From Alkalicoccobacillus plakortidis (lineage in GTDB: Bacteria; Bacillota; Bacilli; Bacillales; Bacillaceae_D): a DNA stretch of 64,000 bases. The translations under genes were made by a program, and so were the position numbers. The notes under the pieces are model-generated. The model had not been told where the DNA came from and made no database searches. It saw only the letters and a list, made by a program, of their open reading frames with translations. Below, piece by piece: positions 8,622 to 17,000 of the stretch (its first letter is position 1; each line of letters opens with the position of its first letter). Location of the stretch: NCBI RefSeq assembly GCF_023703085.1, contig NZ_JAMQJY010000002.1, forward strand, positions 372,001 through 436,000. Reading direction: 5' to 3'.

Positions 8622-9818
8622 TTATTTAGAAGGTTGAATAAGAGCCTTTTGATGCTCGGGATGCTTTTGTAAGGCTACGCGTCCAACACTAATGATCAGA
8701 ACTACGGCCATAATCATTAGAAGTGGTAGGAATTCCTGCGTCACTCCTGTACCTCCAAAGATCACAGTAAAGTATCCATCTGCCGCGTACGTTGCCGGCA
8801 GTATGCTTGAGATTGTTTGATAAAATGGTGAGAGCATCGCCACTGGTACGATTACTCCTGATGTAACGAGTTGCATGGAAAGCAATACAATATTGCCCAT
8901 CATTCCTGCCGGACCAAGTAAAATTAAAAATGTTTGCGAGACTAGTAGGAACGATAGGAAGACTAGGAACTGATAGAACCATACTGTCCAAAATGGTAGT
9001 GTCACACTAATATCAAAAATGGCAATTAAGCCATACGTTAAAAAGGCAAGTCCTGCACTAACAAGTACATTAAGTAGCTGACGTGACCAGAACACACTCC
9101 ATTTATTTAAGCCTTTACGTGCAAGTCCCATTACAGAAACTTGAATTTGCATATTCATGGTCATCGATCCCACAAATGAAGCAAGTACAAGCATCATTGG
9201 AATCATCGTTGCGGCAAAACCTTCTGTTTCATTTACACGGTTAATATCTGCAGTAATTGGTGCAAGATCAACTTGATCTAGTGTAGCTGATAGTTGCTCT
9301 TGAATTGTTGTAACTGCTTGCTCTGGTAGACCGCTGTCGCTAAGTTGACTAACAAATTGTTCTCCACCCATTGCTAGTTGTTGTGCAGCAACCTGTTCAT
9401 TGATGGTGGTTGTGAGTTTTGTCGCTATTTGCTCTAGAGCTTGCTTACCCACTGTGGCTGAGGCTTGGTTGATTGAATAAGTAATCTCTGCTTTTTCATC
9501 TGAGCTTAATTTTTCTGTAAAGTCATTAGGGATGTGAACGATCATTTGAATCGTACGTTCTTGAAGCGCCTCTTCTGCCTCTGCTTCAGTTAATGTTGTA
9601 TCTATTGTGAGCGGCAAATTCTGTTCTATTTGATCAGCTATCATCATACCTGCTTCGGTATCTTCATTTACTAGCGCTACATCAAGTTCCGTTATTCTCT
9701 CTTGTACGCCATCATAAGCTGTCAGCCAGACGCAGAAAAAGACAATCTGAAACACAAGAGCAATAATAATTCCTGCTTTTGTTGTTGGTTGTTTAAGTAA
9801 TTGTTTAAAAGTATTCAT
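8622..9818 (-). CDS. ABC-2/YhgE-Pip type membrane exporter component
   Basis: A 398-residue membrane protein: one helix at residues 15-35, a large extracytoplasmic domain (about 36-205, rich in Glu and Thr, with helical repeats), then five or six helices to about residue 385. This is the ABC-2 permease/YhgE-Pip layout. Such proteins often work with TetR regulators in export of lipids, toxic compounds or small proteins. No ATPase lies next to it. A TetR-type operator (AAGTA-NN-TACTT) sits 27 bp upstream of the start, matching one in front of the tetR gene just upstream, so repression by that regulator is likely. Substrate unknown. Confidence 0.75.
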   Translation of the reverse strand: MNTFKQLLKQPTTKAGIIIALVFQIVFFCVWLTAYDGVQERITELDVALVNEDTEAGMMIADQIEQNLPLTIDTTLTEAEAEEALQERTIQMIVHIPNDFTEKLSSDEKAEITYSINQASATVGKQALEQIATKLTTTINEQVAAQQLAMGGEQFVSQLSDSGLPEQAVTTIQEQLSATLDQVDLAPITADINRVNETEGFAATMIPMMLVLASFVGSMTMNMQIQVSVMGLARKGLNKWSVFWSRQLLNVLVSAGLAFLTYGLIAIFDISVTLPFWTVWFYQFLVFLSFLLVSQTFLILLGPAGMMGNIVLLSMQLVTSGVIVPVAMLSPFYQTISSILPATYAADGYFTVIFGGTGVTQEFLPLLMIMAVVLIISVGRVALQKHPEHQKALIQPSK

Positions 9819-9844
9819 GTGTTTCTCCTATCATTTTTTAATTA

Positions 9845-9860
9845 AAGTAAGTACTTACTT
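9845..9860. promoter_or_regulatory. TetR-type operator in front of the exporter gene
   Basis: A perfect 16-bp palindrome, AAGTAAGTACTTACTT, containing AAGTA-CT-TACTT and followed by GCAT. The same half-site TACTTGCAT occurs in the operator at 10504-10527. It lies between the tetR terminator and the exporter start. Confidence 0.8.
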
Positions 9861-9870
9861 GCATTATTAA

Positions 9871-9898
9871 CCAAAGAAAAAGCATTCACAGGAATGCT
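9871..9898 (-). terminator. Terminator of the tetR gene
   Basis: Minus-strand stem AGCATTC with GAATGCT, loop CTGT, then a TTTTTC tail. It separates tetR from the exporter, so each has its own operator. Confidence 0.75.
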
Positions 9899-9902
9899 CG
9901 TT

Positions 9903-10487
9903 TTAGGGGGTGACGCCCCGTACAAACAGCTGAACACTTTCTCTTAAAAAGGTTTCATCTGGCATCGTTGTTACTCGATCTCCAAACCTAGCTTTGGAAA
10001 TAAAGTAGCCAAAGTTAATCCAAATAAAATTAAGCGCCAAGGTCTCGCAATCCGTAGAGATGATCAAATTGCGTTTCTGCATTTCTTCAAAGTAGCTTGT
10101 CAAATAAAGCTTAAACTCTTTTGGACCGCGTGAGATCTGATCATTTAGCTCCTCAACCTTGTAAAACTCTTTGAATCCAAGCATCACAAAATCCTCGATA
10201 CTACGCATGAATTGAAGATACCCATGGGCAATCTTAAAAAGATCCTTCTCCAAATCCCAAATAATTGCGTGATCAATGGTTTCTTTTAAACTTGGCCCAA
10301 ACGTTTGACCCTCAACAACTTTTTCGAGAATGGTCTGCTTATTACCAAAATGCCGGAACAGCGTCACTTCATTACAGCCTGCTGTTTCAGCTATTAATCG
10401 AGTGGTTGTTCCCTGGTAACCATGTTCCTTCAAAAGCTCAAGTGCAGCGCTGAGAATACGTTGCTTTGTCTTTTCCTTTGCCGACAT
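9903..10487 (-). CDS. TetR/AcrR family transcriptional regulator
   Basis: A 194-residue repressor. Residues 6-50 form the TetR helix-turn-helix (KQRILSAALELLKEHGY, TTTRLIAETAGCNEVTLFRHF); the rest is the ligand-binding helical domain. AAAGGTGG precedes the ATG. A perfect inverted repeat (half ATATGCAAGTA) lies 17 bp upstream of its start, and the same core lies in front of the exporter gene downstream. This supports autoregulation plus control of the exporter. Ligand unknown, probably an exporter substrate. Confidence 0.88.
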   Translation of the reverse strand: MSAKEKTKQRILSAALELLKEHGYQGTTTRLIAETAGCNEVTLFRHFGNKQTILEKVVEGQTFGPSLKETIDHAIIWDLEKDLFKIAHGYLQFMRSIEDFVMLGFKEFYKVEELNDQISRGPKEFKLYLTSYFEEMQKRNLIISTDCETLALNFIWINFGYFISKARFGDRVTTMPDETFLRESVQLFVRGVTP

Positions 10488-10503
10488 GTTTGCCCACCTT
10501 TAA

Positions 10504-10527
10504 ATATGCAAGTAGTTACTTGCATAT
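10504..10527. promoter_or_regulatory. Operator of the tetR gene
   Basis: Perfect inverted repeat: half-site ATATGCAAGTA, spacer GT, then the reverse complement TACTTGCATAT. It shares the AAGTA-NN-TACTT core with the exporter operator at 9845-9860. Confidence 0.85.
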
Positions 10528-10561
10528 TATCGAATGGAGCCGAATCTGTCAATAAAAACAA

Positions 10562-11018
10562 TCAAGCATGAATCTTAAGTTTCTCCGTAAAACCTTGCAC
10601 AAACTGCTCGCAGGCTTCAAAGTCTTCATCAGTCTCAGGTGTAAATTCAATTTTTAATCCTTTTGTAGCAAGTACCGCCCCACATTTCTCTAACTTCCGC
10701 TCAAAAATATGGACCGCTTCGCAAAACTCTGGATACACCGCATCACCGGAACCAAATACTGCAGCCGTTTTACCTGATAAATCAACGTCATCCATCGCCT
10801 CAAAAAAGTCTTCTGCTTCATATGGCAAGTCGCCATCTCCCCATGTATATGAACCTATAACAATTCCATCATATTCTGAAAGCTGCGCTTGGATCGAATT
10901 CATCGATCTCCTCTAGGTCAACCTCATACCCTCTATCTCTAAGCTTTTTTGTTAGTAAATCAGCGATATCCTCTGTATTCCCTGACATACTTGCAAAGAC
11001 CAATACAATTTTAGACAT
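10562..11018 (-). CDS. Flavodoxin (frameshifted in this sequence)
   Basis: Small FMN protein that replaces ferredoxin as electron carrier when iron is scarce. The phosphate-binding loop SMSGNTEDIA follows the first strand (KIVLVFA), and later GSYTWGDGDLPYEAEDF and VFGSGDAVYPEFC hold the isoalloxazine-contact loops. The frame breaks at GCTTGG 10887-10892 (plus strand); dropping one base gives EFDPAQLSEYDG and a 151-residue protein, the short-chain flavodoxin length. The ATG at 11018 has GGAGAGG upstream. A Fur box lies 48 bp further upstream, which fits iron-starvation expression, as known for the ykuNOP flavodoxins of B. subtilis. Confidence 0.9.
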
Positions 11019-11066
11019 CGTCTCATCCTCTCCACTTATATACTCTAATTTTCATTGTATTAAGAA

Positions 11067-11081
11067 TGAGAATCATTTTCA
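11067..11081. promoter_or_regulatory. Fur box upstream of flavodoxin
   Basis: TGAGAATCATTTTCA matches the 7-1-7 Fur consensus TGATAATNATTATCA at 12 of 14 fixed positions. It sits in the gap between the flavodoxin gene and the divergent membrane gene at 11144, so it could act on either. Confidence 0.8.
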
Positions 11082-11143
11082 ATAGTTTTTTTAACGTTTA
11101 TTTGCTTTCGATAGAAGGTATTGGAATAAAAAGGAGTTGATTC

Positions 11144-11683
11144 ATGTTGTTACCTTCTAAGGAACAACGCGAAGAGAATCGGAGAAACGTTCGTGAGCGG
11201 CATCATTGGAGTCGATTAGTTCAGATCATGGGACTACTTTGGCTTTTACATGTTCTGTTGCAGAATATGAGTAGTGCTTCTTCCTATATCTATCTACCAT
11301 TGATCGGATTTCTTATAACAATTGCTCCCCTTGTCTCTGCTTATAGAGCCCGCAATAGCCACTCAACAAAAAGACGTTTTGTCGCAAAAGAACTTTATGA
11401 AATATGTCTTGCAGCGTCAGTTATCTATATCGTTATCTATTTATTCAGTTTGTTCAACTCAATGTCTTATAATTTTGAAAGAGGTGTAGTAGCAGGCATT
11501 TCAAGTGTCGGCATTATCGGACAAGGTCTATACTATCGTCACCTATATCAACGCTTGATTAAAATCCAACAAGTAGATCCAGAAGATGATCGTATGTCTA
11601 AAAAAGAAAAAAGAAACACATGGATTACTTTCTTCGTATTATTTATCCTCATATCTTCTTGGTATTTTATTTGGATTGTTTAA
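11144..11683 (+). CDS. Four-helix membrane protein, paralogue of the next gene
   Basis: A 179-residue protein with a basic N-terminal 25 residues, four hydrophobic segments and a charged segment with LYQRLIKIQQVDPEDD before the last helix. Family not recognised. AAAAGGAG precedes the ATG. The next gene has the same layout and the same LYxxxxxIQxV element before its last helix, so the pair looks like an old tandem duplication. The nearby Fur box may include it in the iron regulon, but that is inference. Confidence 0.6.
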   Translation: MLLPSKEQREENRRNVRERHHWSRLVQIMGLLWLLHVLLQNMSSASSYIYLPLIGFLITIAPLVSAYRARNSHSTKRRFVAKELYEICLAASVIYIVIYLFSLFNSMSYNFERGVVAGISSVGIIGQGLYYRHLYQRLIKIQQVDPEDDRMSKKEKRNTWITFFVLFILISSWYFIWIV

Positions 11684-11699
11684 AAGGAGTGAAATAAAA

Positions 11700-12212
11700 A
11701 TGAGAAAAAAAGATCAAGGCATTCCATATTATGATGAATTGAGTAAGTTACAGATGGTATTTCATCTATCTATCGTGTGGGCTACCCCATTACTTGTCTA
11801 TCCATTTAGAGAGACTTTTATGTTTGTACTAGCGACGATTCTCATAATCTTTGGGTTTATCCCCATTGTCGTCACCCTTTTTTGGAATAAAGAAAAACAG
11901 GCAGACAGTTGGTGCCGAGTTGTGGCTAAAAGACTAAGGGACTCCTCGCTAGTGTTCATTATATCTATTGTTTTTGTTGTGGTTCTTTTTAGCTTTTTTT
12001 CAATAGATATTAATTTTGTTTTTGCAGGAGTTCTCATTAGCGTTTGTTTCTTTTCCTTTGTTTATTTTCAGATTCTATATCGGAAGATGGTTCGCATTCA
12101 AAATGTCCCCTTAACATTGGATGCAAAAAAATGGCGAGAGGATCTGCCAAGAGATTCAATCTTCATGCTTATTCTAGTTGCACTTATCATTATCTTTATA
12201 TATTTTGTATGA
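11700..12212 (+). CDS. Four-helix membrane protein, paralogue of the previous gene
   Basis: A 170-residue protein with four hydrophobic segments and LYRKMVRIQNVPLT before the last helix, matching the same element in the gene upstream. The start is the ATG at 11700 with GGAGTG about 9 bases upstream; the longer frame from 11586 overlaps the previous gene and has no ribosome site. Spacing of 16 bp from the previous stop indicates an operon. Function unknown. Confidence 0.6.
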   Translation: MRKKDQGIPYYDELSKLQMVFHLSIVWATPLLVYPFRETFMFVLATILIIFGFIPIVVTLFWNKEKQADSWCRVVAKRLRDSSLVFIISIVFVVVLFSFFSIDINFVFAGVLISVCFFSFVYFQILYRKMVRIQNVPLTLDAKKWREDLPRDSIFMLILVALIIIFIYFV

Positions 12213-12259
12213 TCAAGGAATTTCCTATCTAAAATTGTCATAAAAGAACCAAAATTCAA

Positions 12260-12306
12260 TTGACAAGATCTCAAAGAGGTTATACACTAATTGAGAATGA
12301 TTATTG
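12260..12306 (+). promoter_or_regulatory. Promoter with Fur box for the siderophore operon
   Basis: TTGACA at 12260-12265, a 17-bp spacer, and TACACT at 12283-12288 form a sigma-A-type promoter. Immediately downstream TGAGAATGATTATTG (12292-12306) matches the 7-1-7 Fur consensus at 12 of 14 positions, placed to block initiation when iron is sufficient. Confidence 0.8.
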
Positions 12307-12380
12307 TTATTGCATACATAGTACACATACGTATTCATTCAATTCGTTATAAAAACTCCATGACAAGGTAGGGAATACTG

Positions 12381-13451
12381 ATGACTTTAAAGAAGACGAT
12401 TTCATTTAAATGGTTACTTGGCTCGGCTGCACTTGCAGTTGCTCTGACTGGATGTGCAAGCGGTTCTTCAGATAATGATGAATCAGAACAAACAGAAACA
12501 AATGATACAGAAACAGCATCAGGAGAAACAAGCTCTGAGTATCCAATTGTGATTGAACATGCATTTGGGGAAACGACTCTTGATGAAAAACCTGAACGAG
12601 TGGCTACAATTCAATGGGGAAATCAGGATGTTGCACTAGCTCTTGATGTTGTACCTGTTGGGTTCTCTGCAGCGAATTTTGGAATTGTTGATGATCGCGG
12701 TCTACTTCCATGGACAGCTGAAAAAGTAGAAGAGCTAGGTGAATCAGATCCTAATGTGTATCAAGATACAGATGGTCTTGATTTTGAAGCGATTGCTGAT
12801 TCTAATCCTGATGTTATCCTTTCAGCTTACTCTGGTATCTCTCAAGAAGATTATGATCTTTTAAGTGAAATTGCTCCTGTTGTGCCTTATCCAGTATCTC
12901 CATGGACAACAACATGGCGTGAACAGATTACATTGAATGCTGCTGGTATGGGAATGGAAGCTGAAGGTGATCAGCTTGTAGAAGATACAGAGAACCTAAT
13001 AGAAGAAAAAGCTGCAGAACACCCTGAAATCGAAGGCAAAAATGTATTATGGGTAAACTTCTCGGCAAATGATCTTTCTCAATTACACCTTTACACACCT
13101 GTTGATACACGTGTTTCCTTTTTACAGGAGCTTGGTCTCGTTTTCCCTGAAGCCATTTCAGATATGATTGACGATGATACAGCTTACTCATTAAACTTAA
13201 GTGCTGAAAATGCAGATGCTCTAAACGAAGCCGATATCATTGTTGGCTATGGTGACGATGCACTCCTTGAAGCGCTACAAAACGATTCTCGTCTTGGCCA
13301 AATCGACGCTATTAAAAATGGCGCAGTTGTGTTTATTGATGGAAACTCAGATATTGGCGCAGCTGGAACACCAAACCCTCTTTCAATCGCTTATACAATC
13401 GATGAATACTTAGATTTAATTGGAGAAGCGATCGACAAGTCTGAGGAATAA
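12381..13451 (+). CDS. Iron-siderophore ABC transporter substrate-binding lipoprotein
   Basis: A 356-residue FecB/FhuD-type binding protein. It has a signal peptide with lipobox LTGC near residue 25, an acidic Ser/Glu/Thr linker, and then two lobes (EHAFGETTLDEKPERVATI; ADSNPDVILSAYSGIS) of the helical-backbone type used for ferric siderophores. It resembles B. subtilis YfiY, the schizokinen-type receptor, and is followed by YfiZ/YfhA-like permeases and an ATPase in the same order. GTAGGGA precedes the ATG, weak but acceptable. Fur-controlled from the promoter at 12260. The exact siderophore is not shown by the sequence. Confidence 0.88.
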   Translation: MTLKKTISFKWLLGSAALAVALTGCASGSSDNDESEQTETNDTETASGETSSEYPIVIEHAFGETTLDEKPERVATIQWGNQDVALALDVVPVGFSAANFGIVDDRGLLPWTAEKVEELGESDPNVYQDTDGLDFEAIADSNPDVILSAYSGISQEDYDLLSEIAPVVPYPVSPWTTTWREQITLNAAGMGMEAEGDQLVEDTENLIEEKAAEHPEIEGKNVLWVNFSANDLSQLHLYTPVDTRVSFLQELGLVFPEAISDMIDDDTAYSLNLSAENADALNEADIIVGYGDDALLEALQNDSRLGQIDAIKNGAVVFIDGNSDIGAAGTPNPLSIAYTIDEYLDLIGEAIDKSEE

Positions 13452-13455
13452 AAAA

Positions 13456-14481
13456 TTGATTAAGAATAGAACATTAAACGCGCATCTTCCAAAACAATTT
13501 TGGAAGGTGCTCATTCTTTCTTTTGTCATGCTACTAACCTGTATTATCGCATCACTTGCATTTGGTTCTAGAATTGTAACAAAGGACGAACTGTTAGCTG
13601 GTTTGTTTTTTTCTGATGTTGAATCATATGGTGCAAGTGTTGTTCGTGAGAGAATTCCACGAACTATTTTTAGTTTATTTTGTGGGGCTGCACTAGGTGT
13701 ATCTGGTGCATTGATGCAAGCCGTTACGAGAAACCCCATTGCTGACCCGAGTATTCTAGGAGTGAACACTGGCGCTGCCTTATTTGTTGTTGGTGGACTT
13801 GCCTTCTTTAACATTAGTACAGCAGGTCAATACATATGGTTTGCCATTACTGGTGCAATGATTACCGCGGTATTTGTTTATGGTATCGGTTCTATGGGAC
13901 GTTCTGGTCCAACGCCTCTTAAACTTGTGCTAGCTGGTGCTGCAACAAGTGCAGCTTTATCTTCCTTAGTTAGTGCAATTATGCTACCAAGGTCATATGT
14001 CATGGATCAATTTAGATTTTGGCAAGTAGGTAGTCTGGGCTCTGCTAATTGGAATGGAATTACAACATTTCTTCCTTTTCTAATCATAGGAGTCATATTG
14101 GCTATTATGACTGCGCCGGCTCTTAATGCCTTAGCACTAGGAGATGAAGTGGCGACCGGACAAGGTGTACGCACTGGTGTACTAAGACTGGTGGCAGCCT
14201 TTGCAGGAGTCATACTCTGTGGAGCTGCCACTGCACTTGCCGGTCCTATAGGTTTTATTGGTTTATTATCTACCCATTTAATGAGGCTTTTACTCGGACC
14301 AGACTTACGTTACGTGATTCCAATGTCTGCCCTATCAGGTGCTGCGATCCTGACCATATCAGATGTTAGCGGCCGATTAATTGGTAGTCCTGGAGAGCTT
14401 GAAGCAGGAGTTCTAACTGCATTTTTAGGAGCTCCAATCTTAATCTACTTAGCGACAAGAATGAAAGTGCGATCATTATGA
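13456..14481 (+). CDS. Siderophore ABC transporter permease (FecCD type, YfiZ-like)
   Basis: A 341-residue membrane permease with about nine or ten helices. Family markers: RIPRTIFSLFCGAALGVSGA with MQAVTRNPIADP after it, LGDEVATGQGVRTG (the loop that contacts the ATPase) and PIGFIGLLSTHLMRLLLGPD. I take the TTG at 13456 as start: GAGGA lies 8 bases upstream and overlaps the stop of the binding-protein gene. The ATG at 13420 would overlap that gene by 32 bp. Its stop overlaps the next gene by 4 bp. Partner of the permease at 14478 in a heterodimer. Confidence 0.88.
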   Translation: MIKNRTLNAHLPKQFWKVLILSFVMLLTCIIASLAFGSRIVTKDELLAGLFFSDVESYGASVVRERIPRTIFSLFCGAALGVSGALMQAVTRNPIADPSILGVNTGAALFVVGGLAFFNISTAGQYIWFAITGAMITAVFVYGIGSMGRSGPTPLKLVLAGAATSAALSSLVSAIMLPRSYVMDQFRFWQVGSLGSANWNGITTFLPFLIIGVILAIMTAPALNALALGDEVATGQGVRTGVLRLVAAFAGVILCGAATALAGPIGFIGLLSTHLMRLLLGPDLRYVIPMSALSGAAILTISDVSGRLIGSPGELEAGVLTAFLGAPILIYLATRMKVRSL

Positions 14482-15509
14482 GACAAACGACAATTGAAAA
14501 CATAGCAGCAGGCAGGCGTGAACGACGTCGCCGATGGATCATTGTTAATAGCCTACTTTTAGTACTCGCTTGTATGCTTTGTATTGGCATGCTGATGATG
14601 GGTAATACAATTTATCCACCTGGTGATGTGATTCGCGTGTTAATGGGTGAATCCGTAGACGGAGCCAATTTTGCCGTAAACACAATTCGTCTACCAAGAA
14701 TGCTTGCAGGTCTTTTTGCAGGAATAGCATTTGGAATTGCCGGGAACACCTTTCAAACGATGCTACGTAACCCACTTGCTAATCCTGACATACTTGGTAT
14801 TACTGCAGGTTCTAGTGTAGCAGCTTTATTTTGTATCCTTATTTTACGAACAAGTAATACAACAATCTCCATAGCTGCCGTCATTGCAGCACTTGTGACA
14901 GTGGTTATTATTTATGTATTATCTAAAGGTAGATCCTTTTCAGTTGGTCGACTTATTTTGGTTGGTATTGGTGTACAAGCTATGTTAGGTGCCATGATTT
15001 CCTACCTTCTATTAATAGGTGCACAGCAAGATATTGCGACTGCATTTAGATGGCTTAGTGGCAGTTTAAATGGTTCCCAAATGAATGCTATAATACCACT
15101 TATGATTTCGGTAGTAGTCTGTGCTCCAATCGTTATGATACTCGGAAAACATCTCAGTATTCTGGAACTTGGTGAAGAGTCTGCCTCATCACTTGGATTA
15201 AATACCGATCGAACAAGGATCCTACTTATTCTAAGTTCCGTTGCCATGATCGCGATTGCGACAGCAACAACAGGACCGATTGCATTTGTCGCTTTCCTTT
15301 CTGGACCAATCGCCAAACGTTTGGTAGGAGCTGGGTATTCTAATGTAATTCCTGCTGGACTTGTAGGATTAAATCTCGTTTTAGCAGCTGATTTGATCGG
15401 ACAATTTGCGTTTGAAGTCCGGTTTCCCGTTGGGATTATCACCGGAATACTCGGAGCACCTTACTTGCTCTACTTACTCATCCGCATGAATCGAAAGGGA
15501 AGTTTATAA
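14478..15509 (+). CDS. Siderophore ABC transporter permease (FecCD type, YfhA-like)
   Basis: A 343-residue FecCD permease, the second half of the importer channel. It has a basic N-terminus (RRERRRRW), RLPRMLAGLFAGIAFGIAG, NPLANPDILGIT, LGEESASSLGLNTDRT as the ATPase-contact loop, and TGPIAFVAFLSGPIAKRLVG. It overlaps the previous permease by ATGA, so translation is coupled. It is followed with no gap by the ATPase gene. Confidence 0.88.
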   Translation: MRQTTIENIAAGRRERRRRWIIVNSLLLVLACMLCIGMLMMGNTIYPPGDVIRVLMGESVDGANFAVNTIRLPRMLAGLFAGIAFGIAGNTFQTMLRNPLANPDILGITAGSSVAALFCILILRTSNTTISIAAVIAALVTVVIIYVLSKGRSFSVGRLILVGIGVQAMLGAMISYLLLIGAQQDIATAFRWLSGSLNGSQMNAIIPLMISVVVCAPIVMILGKHLSILELGEESASSLGLNTDRTRILLILSSVAMIAIATATTGPIAFVAFLSGPIAKRLVGAGYSNVIPAGLVGLNLVLAADLIGQFAFEVRFPVGIITGILGAPYLLYLLIRMNRKGSL

Positions 15510-16316
15510 ATGAAACCAACTCATACATTTCAAACGGATCAAATCGTAGCAGGTTATGATCAAAAGACAATCCTTCATGCCATTGATGTTGTGATTCCTA
15601 GTCATAAAATCAACGTAATCATTGGAGCCAACGCCTGTGGAAAGTCAACTCTGCTTAAAACGATGGCAAGACTTATCAAACCCACAGCAGGAACCGTTTC
15701 ACTTGATGGAAAATCCATCTCAAAAATTCCACCTAAACAACTGGCTCGAGTCTTAGGAATCTTGCCGCAGTCTCCAACTGTACCAGAAGGCATATCCGTT
15801 GCTGACTTAGTTGGACGAGGCCGATTCCCACACCAGTCTATACTTAGCGGGTGGACAAAAAAAGATTATGAAGCTGTTGCTGAAGCAATGGAGATCATGG
15901 ATATTACACATCTTGCCAACCGTAGCATCGATGAGCTCTCTGGTGGACAAAGACAACGTGTATGGATCGCCATGGCGCTCGCGCAACAAACCGATATCCT
16001 ATTCTTAGATGAACCAACAACATTTTTGGATATCACCTATCAAGTAGAGATACTGGATTTGCTTACAGACTTAAATAAAAAGCACGGAACAACAATTGTC
16101 ATGGTCCTTCATGACATCAATTTAACCGCTCGTTACGCAGACCATATCTTTGCCCTACGTGAAGGAAAGCTAATCGCAGAAGGAGATCCTGCCAATGTGA
16201 TCACAAGCGATCTAATTCAAGAAATTTTTGGACTTGATTGCACAGTGATTCCAGATCCCGTCTCTCATTCCCCACTCGTTGTCCCAAGAGGACGATATCA
16301 TGTGAAGGATTCATAA
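15510..16316 (+). CDS. Siderophore ABC transporter ATPase
   Basis: A 268-residue ATP-binding subunit that drives the importer encoded upstream. Walker A is GANACGKST near residue 37, a form seen in other FecE-like ATPases, with Ala where most ABC proteins have Gly. The signature is LSGGQRQRVWIAMALAQ, Walker B is ILFLDEPTTFLD, and the H-loop is VLHDINL. It starts directly after the permease stop codon and ends 6 bp before a strong terminator. It is similar in sequence to the ATPase at 46465. Confidence 0.9.
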   Translation: MKPTHTFQTDQIVAGYDQKTILHAIDVVIPSHKINVIIGANACGKSTLLKTMARLIKPTAGTVSLDGKSISKIPPKQLARVLGILPQSPTVPEGISVADLVGRGRFPHQSILSGWTKKDYEAVAEAMEIMDITHLANRSIDELSGGQRQRVWIAMALAQQTDILFLDEPTTFLDITYQVEILDLLTDLNKKHGTTIVMVLHDINLTARYADHIFALREGKLIAEGDPANVITSDLIQEIFGLDCTVIPDPVSHSPLVVPRGRYHVKDS

Positions 16317-16321
16317 AAATA

Positions 16322-16347
16322 AGCACCCTGAGAAGTTGGGGTGCTCT
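16322..16347 (+). terminator. Terminator of the siderophore operon
   Basis: AGCACCC pairs with GGGTGCT, followed by CTTTTTTT. Confidence 0.9.
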
Positions 16348-16390
16348 TTTTTTGGTTTGCACGGAGGGTGGGGGCGCCGGAATTTGGTTT

Positions 16391-16935
16391 TAGCCGCGAG
16401 TTTCCTGCTTTGCCCGTGGGATTCCTGCCTTACCCGCGGGATTCCTGCTTTACCCGTGGCTTCCACTCCTTTACCCGCGGGATTCCTGCCTTACCCGTGG
16501 CTTCCACTCCTTTACCCGTGGGATTCCTGCTTTACCCGTGGCTTTCCCTCCTTTACCCGCGCGATTCCTCCTTTACCCGTGAGTTTCCCTCCTTTACCCG
16601 CGCGATTCCTGCCTTACCCGTGGCTTTCCCTCCTTTACCCGCGCGATTCCTGCCTTACCCGTGAGTTTCCCTCTTTACCCGCGGGATTTCTGCTTTACCC
16701 GTGGCTTTCCCTCCTTTGCCCGTGGGATTCCTGCCTTACCCGTGGCTTCCCTCCTTTACCCGCGGGATTCCTGCTTTACCCGTGGCTTTCCCTCCTTTAT
16801 CCGCGGGATTTCTGCCTTACCCGTGAGTTTCCCTCCTTTACCCGCGGGATTTCTGCTTTACCCGCGACTCCCGTTCTCTTACCCGTGAGTTTCCTACCTC
16901 ACACGCGACTCCCGCTCCTTTTCCTGCTCTACACG
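16391..16935. repeat. Tail-to-tail intergenic array 2, 41-bp A-B dimers
   Basis: The 669-bp gap between convergent genes is filled by about 26 monomers. Two monomer types alternate with few exceptions: A, 20 bp (CCCGCGGGATTCCTGCTTTA), and B, 21 bp (CCCGTGGCTTTCCCTCC plus TTTA). A often has the palindrome CCCGCGGG or CCGCGCG, B has CCCGTGG or CCCGTGA. The last three copies on the right are decayed. Frames stay open for up to 228 codons only because stops are absent from the pyrimidine-rich repeat; no ribosome site precedes them. Confidence 0.9.
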
Positions 16936-16963
16936 CAATTCCACCTCTCCAAAATCCCTCTCC

Positions 16964-17000
16964 CCCAAAAAAAGAAACCGACCACTCATTGGTCGGTTTC
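16964..17000 (-). terminator. Terminator of dgkB
   Basis: Perfect 11-bp minus-strand stem GAAACCGACCA with TGGTCGGTTTC followed by a T run. The stem overlaps the last codons and stop of dgkB. Confidence 0.9.

Noticed and set aside
15510..16316. Defective Walker A (GANACGKST) in the siderophore ATPase
   Set aside because: This variant is known in FecE-like ATPases; the Lys, Ser/Thr and following Gly are present.
16391..16935. CRISPR array
   Set aside because: No unique spacers between constant repeats: both halves of each 41-bp dimer are repeated, and there are no cas genes nearby. The same holds for arrays 1, 3, 4 and 5.
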